Shown: positions 23,167-35,330, numbered from the stretch's first letter. The stretch is DNA of 64,000 nt from Pomphorhynchus laevis (GCA_012934845.2 WNNJ02000108.1:1-64000), one strand, 5' to 3'. A program made the numbers and translations. The notes: generated by a model from the letters alone, not told the origin.

Positions 23167-25289
23167 CTAAATATAAATTTGTTTTTGTTTGTCAATTACA
23201 TATTCCCTAAAATGTATTTTTGTAACTTACATTGTTCTATACTTCATTATAAAAATATGATACGACTTTTAAAAATGGAGACAGGCGGATGGTAGTAATG
23301 AATACTATGCCCGTATATTTTATCGCTAGTTATTATACATCTAGTTATTTCAAATTCATTATATTAATAAATAATTTATCGGTATTAATATATAATTTAA
23401 TTATTTATTAATATATAATATAAAATTTATATTTTTTATATTTATATTTTTTATTCCCTTTATAGAAAAAGTAGGATATTATTTTAAGGACATTTTACAT
23501 TATCTTAGGCATGCTTAGTTTACCTTTTAGTGATTTTACCTCTAGTGATTTTAAATTTACGATATTAATATATAATTAAATTATGGATTAATATATAATA
23601 TAAAATTTATTTTTTATAGAAAATCTGGAAAATTGTACATATAATTAACATACTCTCTTTATAGGAAAAAGCAGAAGATTATTTTAAGGATATTTTACAT
23701 TTTATATTTACATCTAATGCATACCAAATTAGTAATTTTAATTAGTAGTTTTTCATCTCATTTACAGCCGTGACAGCATATATATGCTATAATTATTCTC
23801 GATGGAAAGATAGTTCCTTCTGTTGACCTCTAATCATTTTTTGATACATCGTATATTATTTATTAATCAATTCGTAAAAATTGATTTTGATTTTAAATTT
23901 CAACTTTATATAAATATAAAATCTTATATAACTGTTTATTATTTATAAATATTTATCATTATTTCTAATTTATATGTAGCAATTCATTTTAATTTAAATA
24001 CGTATACTCAGTTAGCTGATCTAAATTATATATCATTTAAATATCCAAAATGTTCACTTGGTGTAAATATTGTATTTTTTGTACTTTAATTTTTACATTT
24101 GCTAAATGTTAATAATTTGTTAAATACAAAAAACTATAAGTATCTAGAACTTATATAGCTCAGGAACTCGATTGTTTGTATTAGTAATAGAATCGAACAC
24201 ATCTATCATATAATTAGGTAACAATATTTTTAGATAGCTTATAGCGTTTACTATTTGAAAATAAATATTATATAGTTAAAGCTTATTAACGAAGCAGAAA
24301 ACAATATCGTATAGTTTATTCAGCAATCTTTTTAATGGATTAAAGCTGTGGGCTCAAAGGTCTCTAAAATTTTCAAGAACTCTCATTTTAAAATACCACG
24401 GTAATCTTGAAGATAAAAATCACAGATTTCAAATGAATTCGATCGCTAAAATATCATACATTTATGAAATTATAGTAATTTCCATAAAAATTTTGATAAT
24501 TCCTTCTCCTATTAAGAATTTTACTCAATAGTCCTAGGAATAGTTTGAAATTACACAATTTCATTGTTTATCTAATTGTGTAACATTCTATCAGGGTTTG
24601 TTCAGTTAAACGTGATCAATACACCGTTTGTTGCTAAGTTTTTTGAATTTCAACGAACCGTCGTTTTAAATAATGTGTATACATCAATCATATAATTTAT
24701 TAATATCTAGATTTATTATCGATAATAAAAATCTATATCTTCAATATTAACTGTCAATTGTTTTGAGGAATGCTAGATTCGTATTTTTAAAAAAGAAAAT
24801 GGATTATATCTATTCGTAGATATAATTATATATTACCATTATATTTCAGCATATGTTCTTCTACAAGAAATATAAATATATCATCATAATATCACCATAT
24901 GTTCTTCTACAGGAAATAAAATTCACTCTAGAAAATATGCAATTAAAGATAATCGAATTGTCGGATAGAGCGGAAAGAGCATTTACAGATAGCGTTCCTT
25001 TGTACACAAATCTTATGATTCATTCACCAATTAAACTTGTGTATACAAGTTAAAATTTAAAATCGCAATATTCAAAAGATAATAAATTTAATAGTTTATA
25101 TTAATCTCCAGGTAATTACTGAGGTCTTATTTTTTATTTATTAAATACGAAATGCTACATTTTTCAACTTATCGACATATCTTCAAATTATGTACCTTTT
25201 TTATCAAATTGAATTTTAAATTAATTTGTTTTCTGGTCGCCCACATTTTATTACTTCTAAAACTATACAATGCAAAACTAAATTCAAAC
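23167..25289 (-). other. collagen gene intron
   Basis: AT-rich. 23390-23480 and 23560-23710 are diverged duplicates ('atataatataaaatttat...aggatattttacat'). A plus-strand open frame at 24913-25053 is listed separately. Confidence 0.45.
24913..25053 (+). other. possible plus-strand exon or chance ORF
   Basis: After 'ttcttctacag' a 46-codon frame reads EIKFTLENMQLKIIELSDRA, continuing ERAFTDSVPLYTNL to a TAA. Acceptor-like start and balanced residues stand out from the AT-rich intron, but it is antisense to the collagen gene and I recognise no family. Confidence 0.25.
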
Positions 25290-25379
25290 CTTTGGACCAG
25301 GATGGCCAATTCTACCAGGGTATCCAGGAAGACCACGTTTACCACTAGAACCATGTATCCCGGATTCACCTTTATCGCC
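25290..25379 (-). CDS. membrane collagen, 90-bp GXY exon
   Basis: Acceptor tttaag, donor gtttga. The ten triplets begin GDKGESGIHGSSGKRG and end GRIGHPGPK, without interruption. Phase 0. The open frames on both strands around this exon are shadows of it. Confidence 0.85.
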
Positions 25380-26109
25380 CTTAAATGATTACGTTACAGA
25401 AAATATTTTTTATTTATTTCTAGTTCAGGTAAAATATGTGGTCTGATATAAATAGTTGATATAAGTTGATTGCTTTGTACAATAAATTTAACGTACATAA
25501 ACTTTTTAATTTAGCAGTTTGTCAATTTATACTAGTGACTGTAGACACTGACAATTTCTATCGAAATTAGCAATTTGGTATAGATTATATTATCAAAATA
25601 TAATATAAATAATTAAGTTATACTTCCAAAATAAGTTAATTATTGTGTAATAATTAAACCGAGACAAAATATGAATATCTCGATTTCTGAATTCTTTTAA
25701 ATGCTGCCGTAGGCAATGGTAATACATCGTTGTTAGATCAGGGTACATGTTTATAGACAAGTAAACGTACAATGGACATAGATTATAAGCTTTACAAAGA
25801 TTTCAGCTTTTATTTTAATAAACAATATGACATTGTAAAACAAATTTAGATCAACTAATTTGATTTAAATCATTAAATTATAAAATAAAATTTTATATAT
25901 AATAAGCGTTGTGTTAGAATGCATATTACAAGGTTAAGAGAAATTTCTGTATTGGCAGGGGTCGCCTTACCTTTTCATCAAACAAAACAGGAATATCATA
26001 TGCGTAATTATGATGCACTTATAACATAACACATTATGTACTATATTAATGTATTATATTAAGAAATATACTATGAAATCTGATATAATTACATTTGTGT
26101 GCCAGCTTA

Positions 26110-26530
26110 TGTTAGTCCTAAAAGGCATTTTACACATGAGTCTTTCTCAGTGTCACCTTTAAATTTGTCGGTGATATTAGCCGAAACGTCAAATAAGTAA
26201 TTACTGTTTTCGTGTTGGAAAAATGCTATTTGAAAGAGTCACTGGGATAAGCCGATACGTCAAACAAATTATTACTATTCTTTTGTGGGTTGCCTTTTAA
26301 AATGGTCACTAAGATTAGCCGAAAAGTCAAATAAATTATTACTGTTCTCGTTTGGTAAAATGCCTTTTAAAAGTGTCATTGAGATTTACCGAAAAACGTC
26401 AAAAATATTACTGTTCTTGTGTTGGTAAAGTGTCATTTAAAAGGCTCACTGAGGTTAGCCGAAATATCAAATAAATTATTACTGTTCTCGTGTAAATGAA
26501 ATACCCTTTCAAATGGTCATTGAGATGACT
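26110..26530. repeat. minisatellite, about 70-bp unit, 5-6 copies
   Basis: Each unit contains 'ttagccgaaacgtcaaataa' and 'attactgttctcgtg' with variations, then 'gccttttaaaa'. The 'agccgaaacgtc' core is typical of PLE 3' ends, so the array may have grown from a PLE tail. It lies in a collagen intron. Confidence 0.8.
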
Positions 26531-26889
26531 TTTTTAAATGGTAATTATGAAAAATTTTATGTTATTTGATTATATTATCCGATATTGTGTAATATTAGAT
26601 CTTATCCTAAATCTCCACTATACACATATATTTAGATTATCCAAATTTTACACATGTTAGTATTACATTTCGTGTGGTACTTTTAATGTCACACGTTAAT
26701 CTCAAAAATGACAAACAAAAAGATAGCAACTTGAGAAAATTTAAAAAATACTGGTGTATTTTTAATCAATTTGAATTGATTAAGTCAATAGTTGTCTCTG
26801 AAAGTCTTTAATTATCCAGTCAGTCAACAAGAAGATTACATGGATATTTATTATAAGTTATAGAGTTATCAATTATATTTATGATATTA

Positions 26890-27150
26890 CAATTATTGGA
26901 TATTCTTCTAACATTTCAGCATCGCACTGGCTCGGCCTTTACAAAGACGTTTCTAATGTTTTCATAGGATATTCTTCTAATATTTCAAAGAAATGTTATG
27001 AATGTTTTCAAATGTTTTTAATCAAGAAAGCTAAGATATCCTAGCTTTCTGAATTATAAAATATCTGATTATAATTCTTGATGATGACGAGCCTTGGTGA
27101 TGTTGAAATATTAGAAGAAATAAATAACGTTTCCTCGCCATCATCTTCTT
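26890..27150. repeat. inverted repeat with 'ttcttctaatatttca' arms
   Basis: 'gatattcttctaacatttca' (about 26900) and 'tgttgaaatattagaagaaa' (about 27100) are inverted. 'tcgcactggctcggc' and 'gatgacgagccttggtga' belong to the same arms. Resembles two PLE-type tails head to head. Confidence 0.5.
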
Positions 27151-27388
27151 GCTAACTTTATGAATAATTCAGGATTTTTGTCCTGAAAATAATTGGATCG
27201 GAAAAAGTAAACTTATTTTTTAGTTCTTGCAAAGATAAGATAAAATCTTATACAAGATTTTAAAATATTTTTCAAATTCGAGTCTTAATTAGTTGTCTTC
27301 TAAAATATAAAACAATAATATAAAAATTGACTTTAAGAATTATTATTAATTATAACGTTTATTATTAATTGTAACGTTTAGAAAATAC

Positions 27389-27469
27389 CTTAATTCCTGG
27401 TTTACCATGAATCCCGATAACACCTTCATCACCCTTTTCTCCATTTCCCCCTTTATCACCCTTCTCTCC
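27389..27469 (-). CDS. membrane collagen, 81-bp GXY exon
   Basis: Acceptor attttag, donor gtattt. The nine triplets begin GEKGDKGGNGEKGDEG and end GIHGKPGIK; rich in Lys, Asp and Glu pairs that stabilise triple helices. Phase 0. Confidence 0.85.
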
Positions 27470-28362
27470 CTAAAATAATTTTATTGATGATAAGTTAAAA
27501 TTTATAGTATTTTGATATTTGCGGTTAGTGGCCTATATAATAGGACAATTTATTAGCAAAAAATATAGTGTAACTCATTAGGCTTCCATTGAATCCTAAT
27601 ATTTTAAGCAATTCTAAATTTAATTGTTTTTCATTTACATTTAATGTCTCAAAATTAAAAGTTTGTCAGTAAATGGAATGATATCTTGTATCAATCTATT
27701 AGCTAACAGATTTGGAAATTAAAAATTTGTTTATAAAAGCAAATTAAAGCAGAAAAACAATATTGTCGAAAACGACCATTGAGTTAAATAATTGTAAATA
27801 CATAAGATATAAATATAATTATAAATAAATTGTTTATTTGAATAATTTATATATTTAGGTTTAGGTTTTCAAACATTTTCGTATGAATTCACTTTCCACA
27901 AAGCATAAAATAGAAATGTTTTTAAGAGCTTATATTTTCTCAAGTTTAAACTTTATTTTTCAATAACTTTAATTCTTTATTAGTAATAAATTAAAGTTAT
28001 AAATTAAAGCCGAAGTGGCTTAACGAATAAATTAAGATAGACGCTTGAATACCTTTGAAATAATTAGCATAATATTCTCAAATATTTCAGATTGAGATCA
28101 ATATTTCCGTTTTATTCATAAACGGTAACTAATGCTATAGAAAAAGCGCTTAGACTTTAAACAGATCAGTAACGGATTGGTAACTGTGTTTAATGTTTGT
28201 GTAAGAATCCAAAACACTAAGATTTTAATTGTCTTGTATGCCATATTCTATTCGATAAAGTACTTAATATAATAAAATACTAAAATTATTTTCATTATCT
28301 TTAGATGCTGAAGATAGTTTGATCATATTCTACAAAGGTGGAGGCTACTCGCGATTAATTAC

Positions 28363-28425
28363 CTTAATCCCAGGCCATCCGGGTGGACCGGGTAATCCAG
28401 GTGTTCCATCTTCTCTTTTTTCACA
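28363..28425 (-). CDS. membrane collagen, first GXY exon
   Basis: Acceptor gttaag, donor gtaatt. CEKREDGTPGLPGPPGWPGIK: a short lead with one Cys, then five triplets. The start of the collagen domain after the stalk. The acceptor position is the one that keeps phase 0; a few bases of uncertainty remain. Confidence 0.75.
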
Positions 28426-29682
28426 CTTAACAGTTATTTATTAGATTAGGACATTTATCATTAACAATCCTACCTGAGCACCTAAAGTTAAAGAATATTT
28501 AAGAAATTCGAATGAAAGGCTTTTAATAGTTTGATAGTTAATCTTTTAAATTTAAGTTAGCACTTAACAATCTCAAACGAGAGATTCAGTAACGCATGAA
28601 AAAATGGTGAAATCCAGTTTATCTTGATTTAAGTGAACTAATCAATGGATGGACTATCAAAGTATATAGACGCATAATCAAATGCTTTATTTTTGTTAAT
28701 ATAAATCATTTATTTGATGTATTATTTATCAGCCTGATAAATATTTATGTAAGTCGTTGTATTATCAATATCAGGATATGAAATAACCAAGCTAAACCTA
28801 GCTAAATTAATTTAGTTAGGTTTCATACCTAAATCATAAATATCATCTGAATGAACTCACATGAACTCAATCATTTAATATAGATTGTGATATAGTATGT
28901 TACAAAAATGTTGAACCCATTAGCACGAAAAGTTATACAAGCAACATTGTTTTGCTGTACAAAAATATATAGTTGACATATATAAGTTGTATTAAATAAA
29001 TTATATATATGAAATCAAATTACTGGTCGAAATCAAAATACTAAATTCATAGTTATATATAGAGTTATGAGCAACATTATATATAATTGAGTTATATATA
29101 ACTATATATAACGTTGCTAAAAGCTCCAGAAAGGGGCGAAACGACTTGAAAAATCTTCTCCGATTTATTAATTCTACAATTTAATCAAATTTCCAATCCT
29201 CTAGATGAATGCTAATTAATGTTAACATATATTTAAAAATATACGAAATTAAAACGAAGAGAAAGAAAATAATTCAATAAAACAATAACAATTTATTTAA
29301 TAAAATTTACACTGTTTAAATTAACTAATCAATTAATGAAAAAAACTAATCAAATTATTTAATCATTCAATTATTTAAGAATATTAAAAATAAGTATCGA
29401 TTAATATTTCCAGCACCATCAATAAACACAACACAAATCACAATACAACTGTTTACTGATCTGTAGAATTGTTTCCTGTTTACTTAATGATGCTGACAGA
29501 GTTCAGCGAAGTATTGAAGTACAGTATTTTTACTCTACTGTCAACTTACATAAGAAGTAATTTGCGTAAATAACATTTAATAATCAATATAAACAAATTT
29601 ATACACATAAAAATATTTAGAAATACTTATATTTACCTAATATTTAATACATACGCGGAAGAACAACGATAAGAGTAACAAG

Positions 29683-29730
29683 TACTGTTTCGTCATCACA
29701 ATGACTCATCAGCATTGGCAGACAAAACAG
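29683..29730 (-). ncRNA. hammerhead ribozyme, stem I truncated
   Basis: On the minus strand: GTC, TGCC, CTGATGA, helix II GTCAT-TGTG-ATGAC and GAAAC, all intact. Most of the stem I hairpin is deleted (only about 9 nt between GTC and CTGATGA) and stem III is weak. Likely inactive. Confidence 0.7.
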
Positions 29731-29972
29731 ACAAGAGTCATGTGCATGAGGTACTAGAAAAACTCTAGTAACCTCATAGAGTGCTGAAACAGCACGACGC
29801 TTCACTAAATAGGATCATTAGCAAACGCACTGGTAAATGCAAGCGCATTTCCAATTTGTATCGGCTAACTTCTTTTTAGGAATTTTTCTCAAGAGAGAGT
29901 AAGGCCATTCCGCGTAAATTAAGTTACTAATCATTTAAGCAAGGTGCGGAAGAACAACGATAATAGTAACAA

Positions 29973-30053
29973 GTACCGTTTTGTCATCAAAATGACTCAT
30001 CAGTACCAGATCCCTCCCGCTACTGGATGCAGAGAAGAACTGACAGACGGTAC
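29973..30053 (-). ncRNA. hammerhead ribozyme, full fold, one core change
   Basis: Minus strand: stem III GTACCGT pairs perfectly with ACGGTAC; cleavage site GTC; stem I TGTCAG/CTGGTA with G-U pairs; apical text CTGCATCCAGTAG; CTGATGA intact; helix II GTCAT/ATGAC with loop TTTT. The first base of GAAA is A, which should abolish or strongly reduce cleavage. Confidence 0.85.
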
Positions 30054-31094
30054 AGACACGGGTCATGTGTATGAGTAATGTGACATGTGTATGAGGGATA
30101 ACTAGAGTTGTTCTAGTACCTCAAACATTTCCGGATCGTAAATTTTAAAATTTATAAAATTAAAAAAATATATTTTTTTATTATTTTTTTTAATTTCATT
30201 TTATTTGTTGTATTATTACAAGTGTCCAACTAAAGTACTTGTGTACTTTTATCATAAACAATCAATTTAAATTAATCGTCATCTTATGAGTTACAGCCTT
30301 TTATTGATCTCTATTCCATATTGTCAGATATTAAAGATTATTTTAACTTAACCGGTCATATCTTATGTTGTGATATTTTTCACACAAACCTTCATTTTGA
30401 TTTTTGATTCCTCAATACTACAACCTTTCATGATTGCTTCAGTGTATAAATAGATAAGGGCCGGCGACAGCGGTTTAATATATTTTGGCGTCATTACTTA
30501 CGTAGTTTACAATTGATCACGCCATCCTACAATTTATTTGAGATTCAGGACGGCAACTTTCAGCTATCTGAGTTTGATTTGTTGCACGCAACTAATTTTT
30601 ATTTTCGTTATTATTTTTAATTTGTATTTATTTAAGAGAAAATAAAAACTAGTTTTTAAAATTTGAAACTGATTATTATAACATAACAGTCTGACGTAAA
30701 TTATTTTCAAATACAATCATAAACATGCAGTTTATTATTTTCGATTATTCAGCTACATATTTTTTAATTATTTAAATTATTCAAACTAATAAACCGAAAC
30801 TATATAATTAATAATTAATTATAAATAATTAATTATTATAATTATCACTGCAGCAATTCAGAAATCCAATTTGTAAGAGATACAAGAAATACAAAGGAAG
30901 TTTAGAAATCCTGTTACAGTACTTTAAGATTTTTTGATAACAATTATTGATCAAAACCAAAACCGCATTGTAATGAAATGTTTAAGTGATAAAAATATGG
31001 CTAACTGCAATTATTTTGCGATAAATGAAATTTGTTTACCATAAAAGTCATTATTATAATTAATAAATATTAATTACTATGATAATACATATTT

Positions 31095-31537
31095 ATTATT
31101 ACGTCGCTGCTAGCTGCCGAACGATTCGCTTCATTCCACGTGGTGCGGGGCCATCTGTAGCAGCGTAACTTGCTGAACATATGGATAGAGTTGTGTATTA
31201 GCCTGAAGAAGGGGCGGACTGGTGGCGAATGATATGCTTCCCCAATGTATCACTTCAACTGCCAAAGAAAATGGGTTCAACGCATAAGCGCCATGGCTCA
31301 CTACAATGTTTCGGAAATTTGCTCTGGCTACCACCTGCAAACAACCACGCCCATGATCAGACAATCAATCGGAGGACAATCGATATTATTATTTATTATA
31401 ATTCATAACTATTAATTATTTTTAATTATTTCCAGGCTTAGTGCTCTGGGCTCGAGCGCAGCGTCGTTCCTCGGGGCACTGGAAATAGGCTATTTAGGAC
31501 GACTGGCAGCAAGCGGTCATCGTCCGCTTGCTGTCAG
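31095..31537. other. GC-rich island ending in a 14-bp hairpin
   Basis: A block of near-balanced composition inside AT-rich intron, itself split by AT text at 31385-31430. 31503-31516 pairs with 31524-31537 (CTGGCAGCAAGCGG, 7-nt loop, one G-U). The minus frame 31364-31131 has no recognised domain. Probably a transposon insertion of unknown kind. Confidence 0.4.
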
Positions 31538-32743
31538 TAATAAATAAATATAATAAATATTTAATAAATATTTATTACTTCTAATTAATATTAATATTCC
31601 TACCTAAACTGCTTCATTAATTATTTCCATTATTATTAAATAAAAATTTAACGGAAATAAAAATTAAATATTATATTCTATGAGTTTCGGTAGACTTAAA
31701 AACCGGTCTTTTCAAAAATTGCAAATCCTTGAAATTAATAAATAAAACCTTTGAGTGATTTTTACTCAAATAAAATATTTATCGAATTTCGATGTAAAAC
31801 TATAATTACAATCTCCAAAATTTGAGGGATGTTTAGAATTAATAAATAAAGGTATTTCGGCTGTGCTATGACACATAAACAATGTGGACGTAACAAAAAA
31901 TTAAGAAACATAAGGTGGCGTTCAAAGGCCGCATTGAATAAGCTACTCTATTTGTAAAACATTAAAAGGATATTCAGTTAAAATTCTTACCTACACTTTT
32001 ATTTTCGAGTAAATTGGAAAAATACTTGCCTCTAATATTCTGGTCGACCGTTAAATTTCCATGGTTATAAGAATCCCTTCTATATCTTTGAAAATGCTAA
32101 ATCACAAATTACGGAAAATAATACATTATTTAATTATTGCAATAAAAGATTAGCAATTAAAATGCCAGTATTTTACGCAAGTACTGCAGTAATAGGATAA
32201 TATGATATATTATACGTAATATAATATATTTTAAATATTATATTATATATTATTTATAATATATTATATATAATAATATATTTGATATATATGATATTTA
32301 CGTCCCTATTTTCATATTATAGCATATCATAATTGTAATGGCCCGTTGTAAGTTAGGTGGCGACAACATTTGTTTTAAATCTTTAAAAGTCTGTATTTGT
32401 TACATTCTTCACAATAACTATTTAAAAATATCAAACATAACAATGACACATCGTAACTTAATATCGAAAATTAATATAATTATAATCAATAATTAAAATA
32501 ATTATAATATTAATTATTAATTTATGATTATCCAATGTTCGAAAAACTGTATTTAAAAGTATACTTGGCTGATTATATTATGATCGATCAAATGAAGTTA
32601 AAAACAAATTGAATAATGACTCCTAATCACTTTAATTTTATATCTTAAGTTATTGCGAACTTAAGGATTAAATAAATATCATATTAAAGAATTATTGGAG
32701 CTGTATCAAAAAAGGGGGAAATTTTATTTGATATTTTGCTAAC

Positions 32744-32812
32744 CTCAATTAATTTACGAAGATTACATTTTAGATTTCGATTTTCTTTAAGCTTCTCGAT
32801 AAGTGCAGACCA
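32744..32812 (-). CDS. membrane collagen, stalk exon
   Basis: Acceptor ttcgacag, donor gttagc. WSALIEKLKENRNLKCNLRK then LIE: 23 codons, phase 0, charged and leucine-spaced like a short coiled coil that could nucleate trimer formation. One Cys. It fits between the transmembrane exon and the first GXY exon and keeps the frame. Inferred from splice sites and context. Confidence 0.55.
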
Positions 32813-33442
32813 CTGTCGAATGATTTTAAATTTATAATTATAAATTACTATGAAATTAATACATCGCAATGAATGATATCAATTGAAAAAATCAATATTG
32901 ATTGAGAACTTATAAAAGAAGTAATCTGAAGTAATTTTATGTAAATTTCTGAAGATGCTAGCAGAGGTTAGCGAAATATCAACTAAAATTTTCCTTCTTT
33001 CTTTGATCCAGCTCCAATAATTCTTCATCAATAATGGAACATTATCAACTATTTAAAATATTATATTGTACAAATTTTCATAATATATCGTGGATATATT
33101 CCTTATTTCGTCTGTATCACTTTACTTGCGATTTAGTTCAGTACAGAATTTACGGAAGGTCCGATACTGACTGTGATAGAAAACATGATTGGATAAAATG
33201 AGGAAAATTCATAAAATTTGTCAGAGTTTAATATTCATTTTTTATTTTAAATAATTTTTGGAGTCTCTAAAAACATTGAAGATTAAAAGATTAAAATATT
33301 AAAGATTTATTTTATATATAAAATAATATAATAAATAAGATGTTTTGCCTTGAGCTGAAATTACGAGTGCTTGGTGCAATGAAACCTTGTCAAATGAATA
33401 CCTTGATTTGATTGCAAAGATGCTAAATATCGATTAACTTAC

Positions 33443-33634
33443 GTTTGGCAGTTGTTTACACTCTAACGTGGCAATTAGTTTATACGATTCCGTGCAAGCA
33501 TTATTTACGGAATTTAGTTTATAACATATATAAATGACTGCATATAGATTTATGGCTAACAACGCTATGAATAATATTTTTAAATCCATATTTTCACGAG
33601 CGAGAATATTGCTCTGCACATTACCTGTCTTCAT
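33443..33634 (-). CDS. membrane collagen, first coding exon with membrane anchor
   Basis: ATG at 33634. Residues 1-17 are polar (MKTGNVQSNILARENMD), residues 18-38 form one membrane segment (LKILFIALLAINLYAVIYICY), and residues 39-64 are an extracellular stalk with two Cys. The donor GTAAGT follows codon 64 in phase 0. A short cytosolic N-terminus, no signal peptide and then collagen is the layout of type II membrane collagens such as colmedins/gliomedin and MACITs. With the last exon's 'GIDAFPCP' I favour a colmedin/gliomedin-like protein. The gene spans 33634-21178 in the window, with introns of 1-4.5 kb. Confidence 0.65.
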
Positions 33635-34412
33635 TCTCTAAGTAAATTTTTAGATACCGTCAGCTAATTGTTTTTTGCGTAATATACACATATATAAACT
33701 TTGCATAATTAGATTATAGAATATAACAATATATTATGTTTGAAGAACATCTATCAAGCACACAATGTTCACATAAATACAAACAAGTACAAATACAGAC
33801 GTGTCGTGTACTTATCACGATTATTTGCAAGAAACCATCGTTTATTTTTATATGGATTCTTGAAGTGGAATTTAATCCATCTTTTTAAATTTGAAATTAT
33901 GGAGGAAGATCATTGATATTATGATGATATTATCAGCAGCTAAATATCGTACAACATATGCTATTTTTAATAGTTTGTGCTAGTATACATAAATATGCTT
34001 TCTTATCTAAAATTAATATTTTTATTTATATTTACATTTATGATCTTAATTTATATTTAAATTTTTGACTTACGTTTAAACTCAGGTAAAACGAGAAATA
34101 TTAAATAAAAAAATTTATTTAATTTTTTGAATTTTGTGCAGAATCAATAAATCATATCATCTAATTGAGTCTACGCATTTTATACTATATTTAAATAAAA
34201 AAGATAAATAATTTTAAATTTTAAATCTCTAGTAACATCATCTATAGTGCTGAATTAGCAATACAGCTTCACCAAATTTGATCATTAGCACAAGCACTGG
34301 CAAATGCCAGCGCAAGGTATATTAATATCGGCTTACTTCTATTTCTCAAATGATGATACCATTCCGCGTGAATTTTTAGTAATCATATAAGCCCAACGCG
34401 AAAGAATGACGA

Positions 34413-34496
34413 ATGCCGTTTCGTCATCACTATGACTCATCAGTGAGAGTTTCCTCTCACTACTGGATGCAGACAAGGACTAGCACACGACAATCA
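34413..34496 (-). ncRNA. hammerhead ribozyme copy 2a, cleavage base changed
   Basis: CTGATGA, helix II GTCAT-AGTG-ATGAC and GAAAC are all intact. The cleavage triplet is GTG instead of GTC and stem I has lost pairs. Predicted inactive. Confidence 0.8.
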
Positions 34497-34720
34497 ATGA
34501 ATGAATAAAGTGCGTGATCTACTAGAAAATCTATAGTAACATCATCTAGAGTGCTGAATTAACACTACAATAGATTCACCAAATTTGATCATTAGCACAA
34601 GCACTGGCAAATACCAGCGCAAGGTATATTAATATCGGCTTACTTCTATTTCTCAAATGATGATACCATTCCTCGTGAATTTTTAGTAGTCATATAAGCC
34701 CGACGCGAAAGAATGTCGAA

Positions 34721-34800
34721 TGCCGTTTCGTCATCACTATGACTCATCTGTACCAGTTCCCTCCCACTGCTGGATGAAGAGGAGGACTAGCAGACTGCAA
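34721..34800 (-). ncRNA. hammerhead ribozyme copy 2b, core change
   Basis: GTC, stem I TGCTAG/CTGGTA (all six pairs possible with G-U), CCTCC/GGAGG extension, helix II and GAAAC are intact. CTGATGA reads CAGATGA. The same change is in copy 2d. Confidence 0.8.
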
Positions 34801-35021
34801 TCAACGAATGAATCATGTGAATGATGTACTAGAAAATAAATAGTAACATCATCTAGTGCTGAATTAGCACTACATAGCTTCAACAAATTGGATCATTAGC
34901 ACAAGCACTGGCAAATGCCAGCACAATGTATCTTAATATCGGCTTACTTCTAATCTCAAATGATGATACCATTCCGCGTCAATTTTTAGTAATCATATAA
35001 GCCCGACGCGAAAGAATGTCG

Positions 35022-35104
35022 AATGCCGTTTCGTCATCACAATGACTCATCAGTGCCAGTTCCCTCCCACTGCTGGATGCATAGGAGGACTGGCAGACAG
35101 CAAT
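35022..35104 (-). ncRNA. hammerhead ribozyme copy 2c, fully intact core
   Basis: Minus strand, in order: stem III (TTGCTGT pairing with ACGGCA), cleavage site GTC (35098-35096), stem I TGCCAG/CTGGCA (six perfect pairs) extended by CCTCC/GGAGG and an apical TGC-ATCCA-GCA, CTGATGA (35053-35047), helix II GTCAT-TGTG-ATGAC, and GAAA (35032-35029). Every invariant hammerhead position is present. Stem I is closed and stem III open, so the topology is type III. Predicted to cleave after the C of GTC. Confidence 0.92.
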
Positions 35105-35330
35105 TAACGAATGAATGAATGTGAATGATGTGCTAGAAAATAAATAGTAACATCATCTAGAGTGCTGAATTAGCACTACAATAGCTTAACCGAATTGGAT
35201 CATTAGCACAAGCACTGGCAAATGCCAACGCAAGGTATCTTAATATCGGCTTACTTCTAATCTCAAATAATGATACCATTCCGCGTGAATTTTTAGTAGT
35301 CATATAAGCCCGACGCGAAAGACTAACGAA

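Larger units (their letters stand above)
29640..30130 (-). repeat. hammerhead (retrozyme-like) array 1, two monomers
   Basis: Two tandem monomers (ribozyme cores 291 bp apart) sharing 'gcggaagaacaacgataa' and the core text. The monomer body (aggatcattagca, atcggcta..cttctt) also aligns with array 2, so they are one family. The array sits in the intron between the stalk exon and the first GXY exon, ribozymes in the gene's sense. Confidence 0.8.
28426..32743 (-). other. collagen gene intron holding hammerhead array 1
   Basis: AT-rich. Contains the 29.64-30.13 kb ribozyme array and a GC-rich island at 31.1-31.5 kb. 29030-29110 has alternating 'tatata' text and a 'gggcgaaacgactt' retroelement-tail-like segment. 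Confidence 0.5.

Noticed and set aside
25152-25388. plus-strand and minus-strand ORFs of 78 and 66 aa
   Set aside because: Both merely cross the 90-bp collagen exon and its splice sites; the exon on the minus strand explains them.
28010-28090. tRNA-Leu/Ser-like start (gccgaagtggcttaac)
   Set aside because: No B box and no cloverleaf can be formed downstream.
31095-31537. rRNA fragment, because of the GC content
   Set aside because: I see none of the conserved rRNA segments.
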